Source of the DNA: Planctomycetales bacterium
GTDB taxonomy: Bacteria; Planctomycetota; Planctomycetia; Pirellulales; UBA7805
Direction of reading: 5' to 3'
Assembly (NCBI GenBank): GCA_011772275.1
Contig: WVZU01000349.1
Span: 12,852 to 29,273 of the forward strand
DNA: 16,422 bases
Shown here: positions 16,183 to 16,422 of the stretch, in pieces
How the letters are laid out: every line of letters starts with the position of its first letter
Numbering within the stretch: position 1 is the first letter of the stretch
Notes under the pieces: model-generated
The model's input: only the letters and a program-made list of their open reading frames with translations
Databases searched by the model: none
What the model was told of the DNA's origin: nothing
Position numbers and translations under genes: made by a program

Positions 16183-16422
16183 TTAGAGTCGCGTTTTCAG
16201 ATGGTCAGGTGTGCGCTGGTGTACCTGTGCATACAGGGTGCCGGTTGGGGACCCCCAGCCGGTTTGCACACCCCACGATCCGGGCGGGGCAACCGAACCG
16301 TGAGAAGTTGCTGCGCCGCGTGTCGGTCCGCCAGCCGCTCGGGCGGTTTGCGTTGCGGGTTGGGGGGCCACCGGCGGCGGCGGGGGGATGGCAGCGTTGG
16401 GCATGACAGCCGCGGGTAGCCA
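16183..16422 (-). CDS. C-terminal part of an unidentified proline-rich protein
   Basis: The frame is open from the window edge to TAA 16183-16185, giving 79 visible residues; the ATG at 16402-16404 need not be the start. The sequence is low-complexity: AAIPPPPPVAPQPATQ, then Gly/Thr/Ala-rich, then a charged tail ending YAQVHQRTPDHLKTRL. Such Pro/Ala/Thr tails are common linkers or surface regions in planctomycete proteins, but the domain it belongs to is off the window. The intrinsic terminator at 16050-16076, correctly oriented and placed, supports a real gene ending here. Confidence 0.45.
   Translation of the reverse strand, partial: WLPAAVMPNAAIPPPPPVAPQPATQTARAAGGPTRGAATSHGSVAPPGSWGVQTGWGSPTGTLYAQVHQRTPDHLKTRL

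Noticed and set aside
16000..16419. 139-codon open frame on the + strand at the window end
   Set aside because: Composition is Arg/Cys/Gly-rich without domain signal, and it crosses the - strand terminator; the opposite strand frame fits better.

Overview
The window looks like a chromosomal segment of a GC-rich planctomycete, most likely order Pirellulales. This is inferred from the order of the ATP synthase genes, secretion-signal-like N-termini on the c and b subunits, a DUF4912 protein with a Rho-N-like head, a divergent FHA domain, and many GTG or weak-Shine-Dalgarno starts. Genus cannot be read from the sequence. Nothing looks like a plasmid, phage or insertion sequence, and I found no CRISPR array, tRNA or rRNA.

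Layout. (1) 2-2431, + strand: the end of a cluster for a complex I-like/Mrp-type cation-proton antiporter. It holds the C-terminus of one antiporter-like subunit, an 83-residue two-helix protein, and a complete 589-residue antiporter subunit. (2) 2586-3535, - strand: a divergent FHA-domain protein overlapped by an 86-residue unknown protein. (3) 3879-11861, - strand: a complete F1Fo ATP synthase operon in the order AtpZ-like, AtpI-like, atpB, atpE, atpF, atpH, atpA, atpG, atpD, atpC. (4) 11862-12401: a divergent control region with a promoter candidate on each strand. (5) 12402-13517, + strand: a DUF4912 protein, with a good intrinsic terminator about 280 bases downstream. (6) 13518-14250: a gene-free stretch with an 18-bp perfect palindrome. 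(7) 14251-15126, + strand: larE, a PP-loop sulfur transferase. (8) 15233-15946, - strand: an HEXXH metallopeptidase-like protein. (9) 16183-16422, - strand: the proline-rich end of a gene that runs off the window, followed by a clear intrinsic terminator.

How the genes fit together. The antiporter cluster and the ATP synthase both work on transmembrane ion gradients, so the left two thirds is a bioenergetics neighbourhood, although the FHA pair separates them and they are on opposite strands. The ATP synthase set is complete for Fo (a, b, c), the stalk and stator (gamma, delta, epsilon) and the catalytic head (alpha, beta). The two small membrane proteins at the operon front probably help assemble the rotor or supply Mg2+. 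The genes to the right look independent of one another. Most of the window is ordinary housekeeping sequence. The least-explained parts are the FHA/86-residue pair, the HEXXH protein, and the palindrome region upstream of larE.
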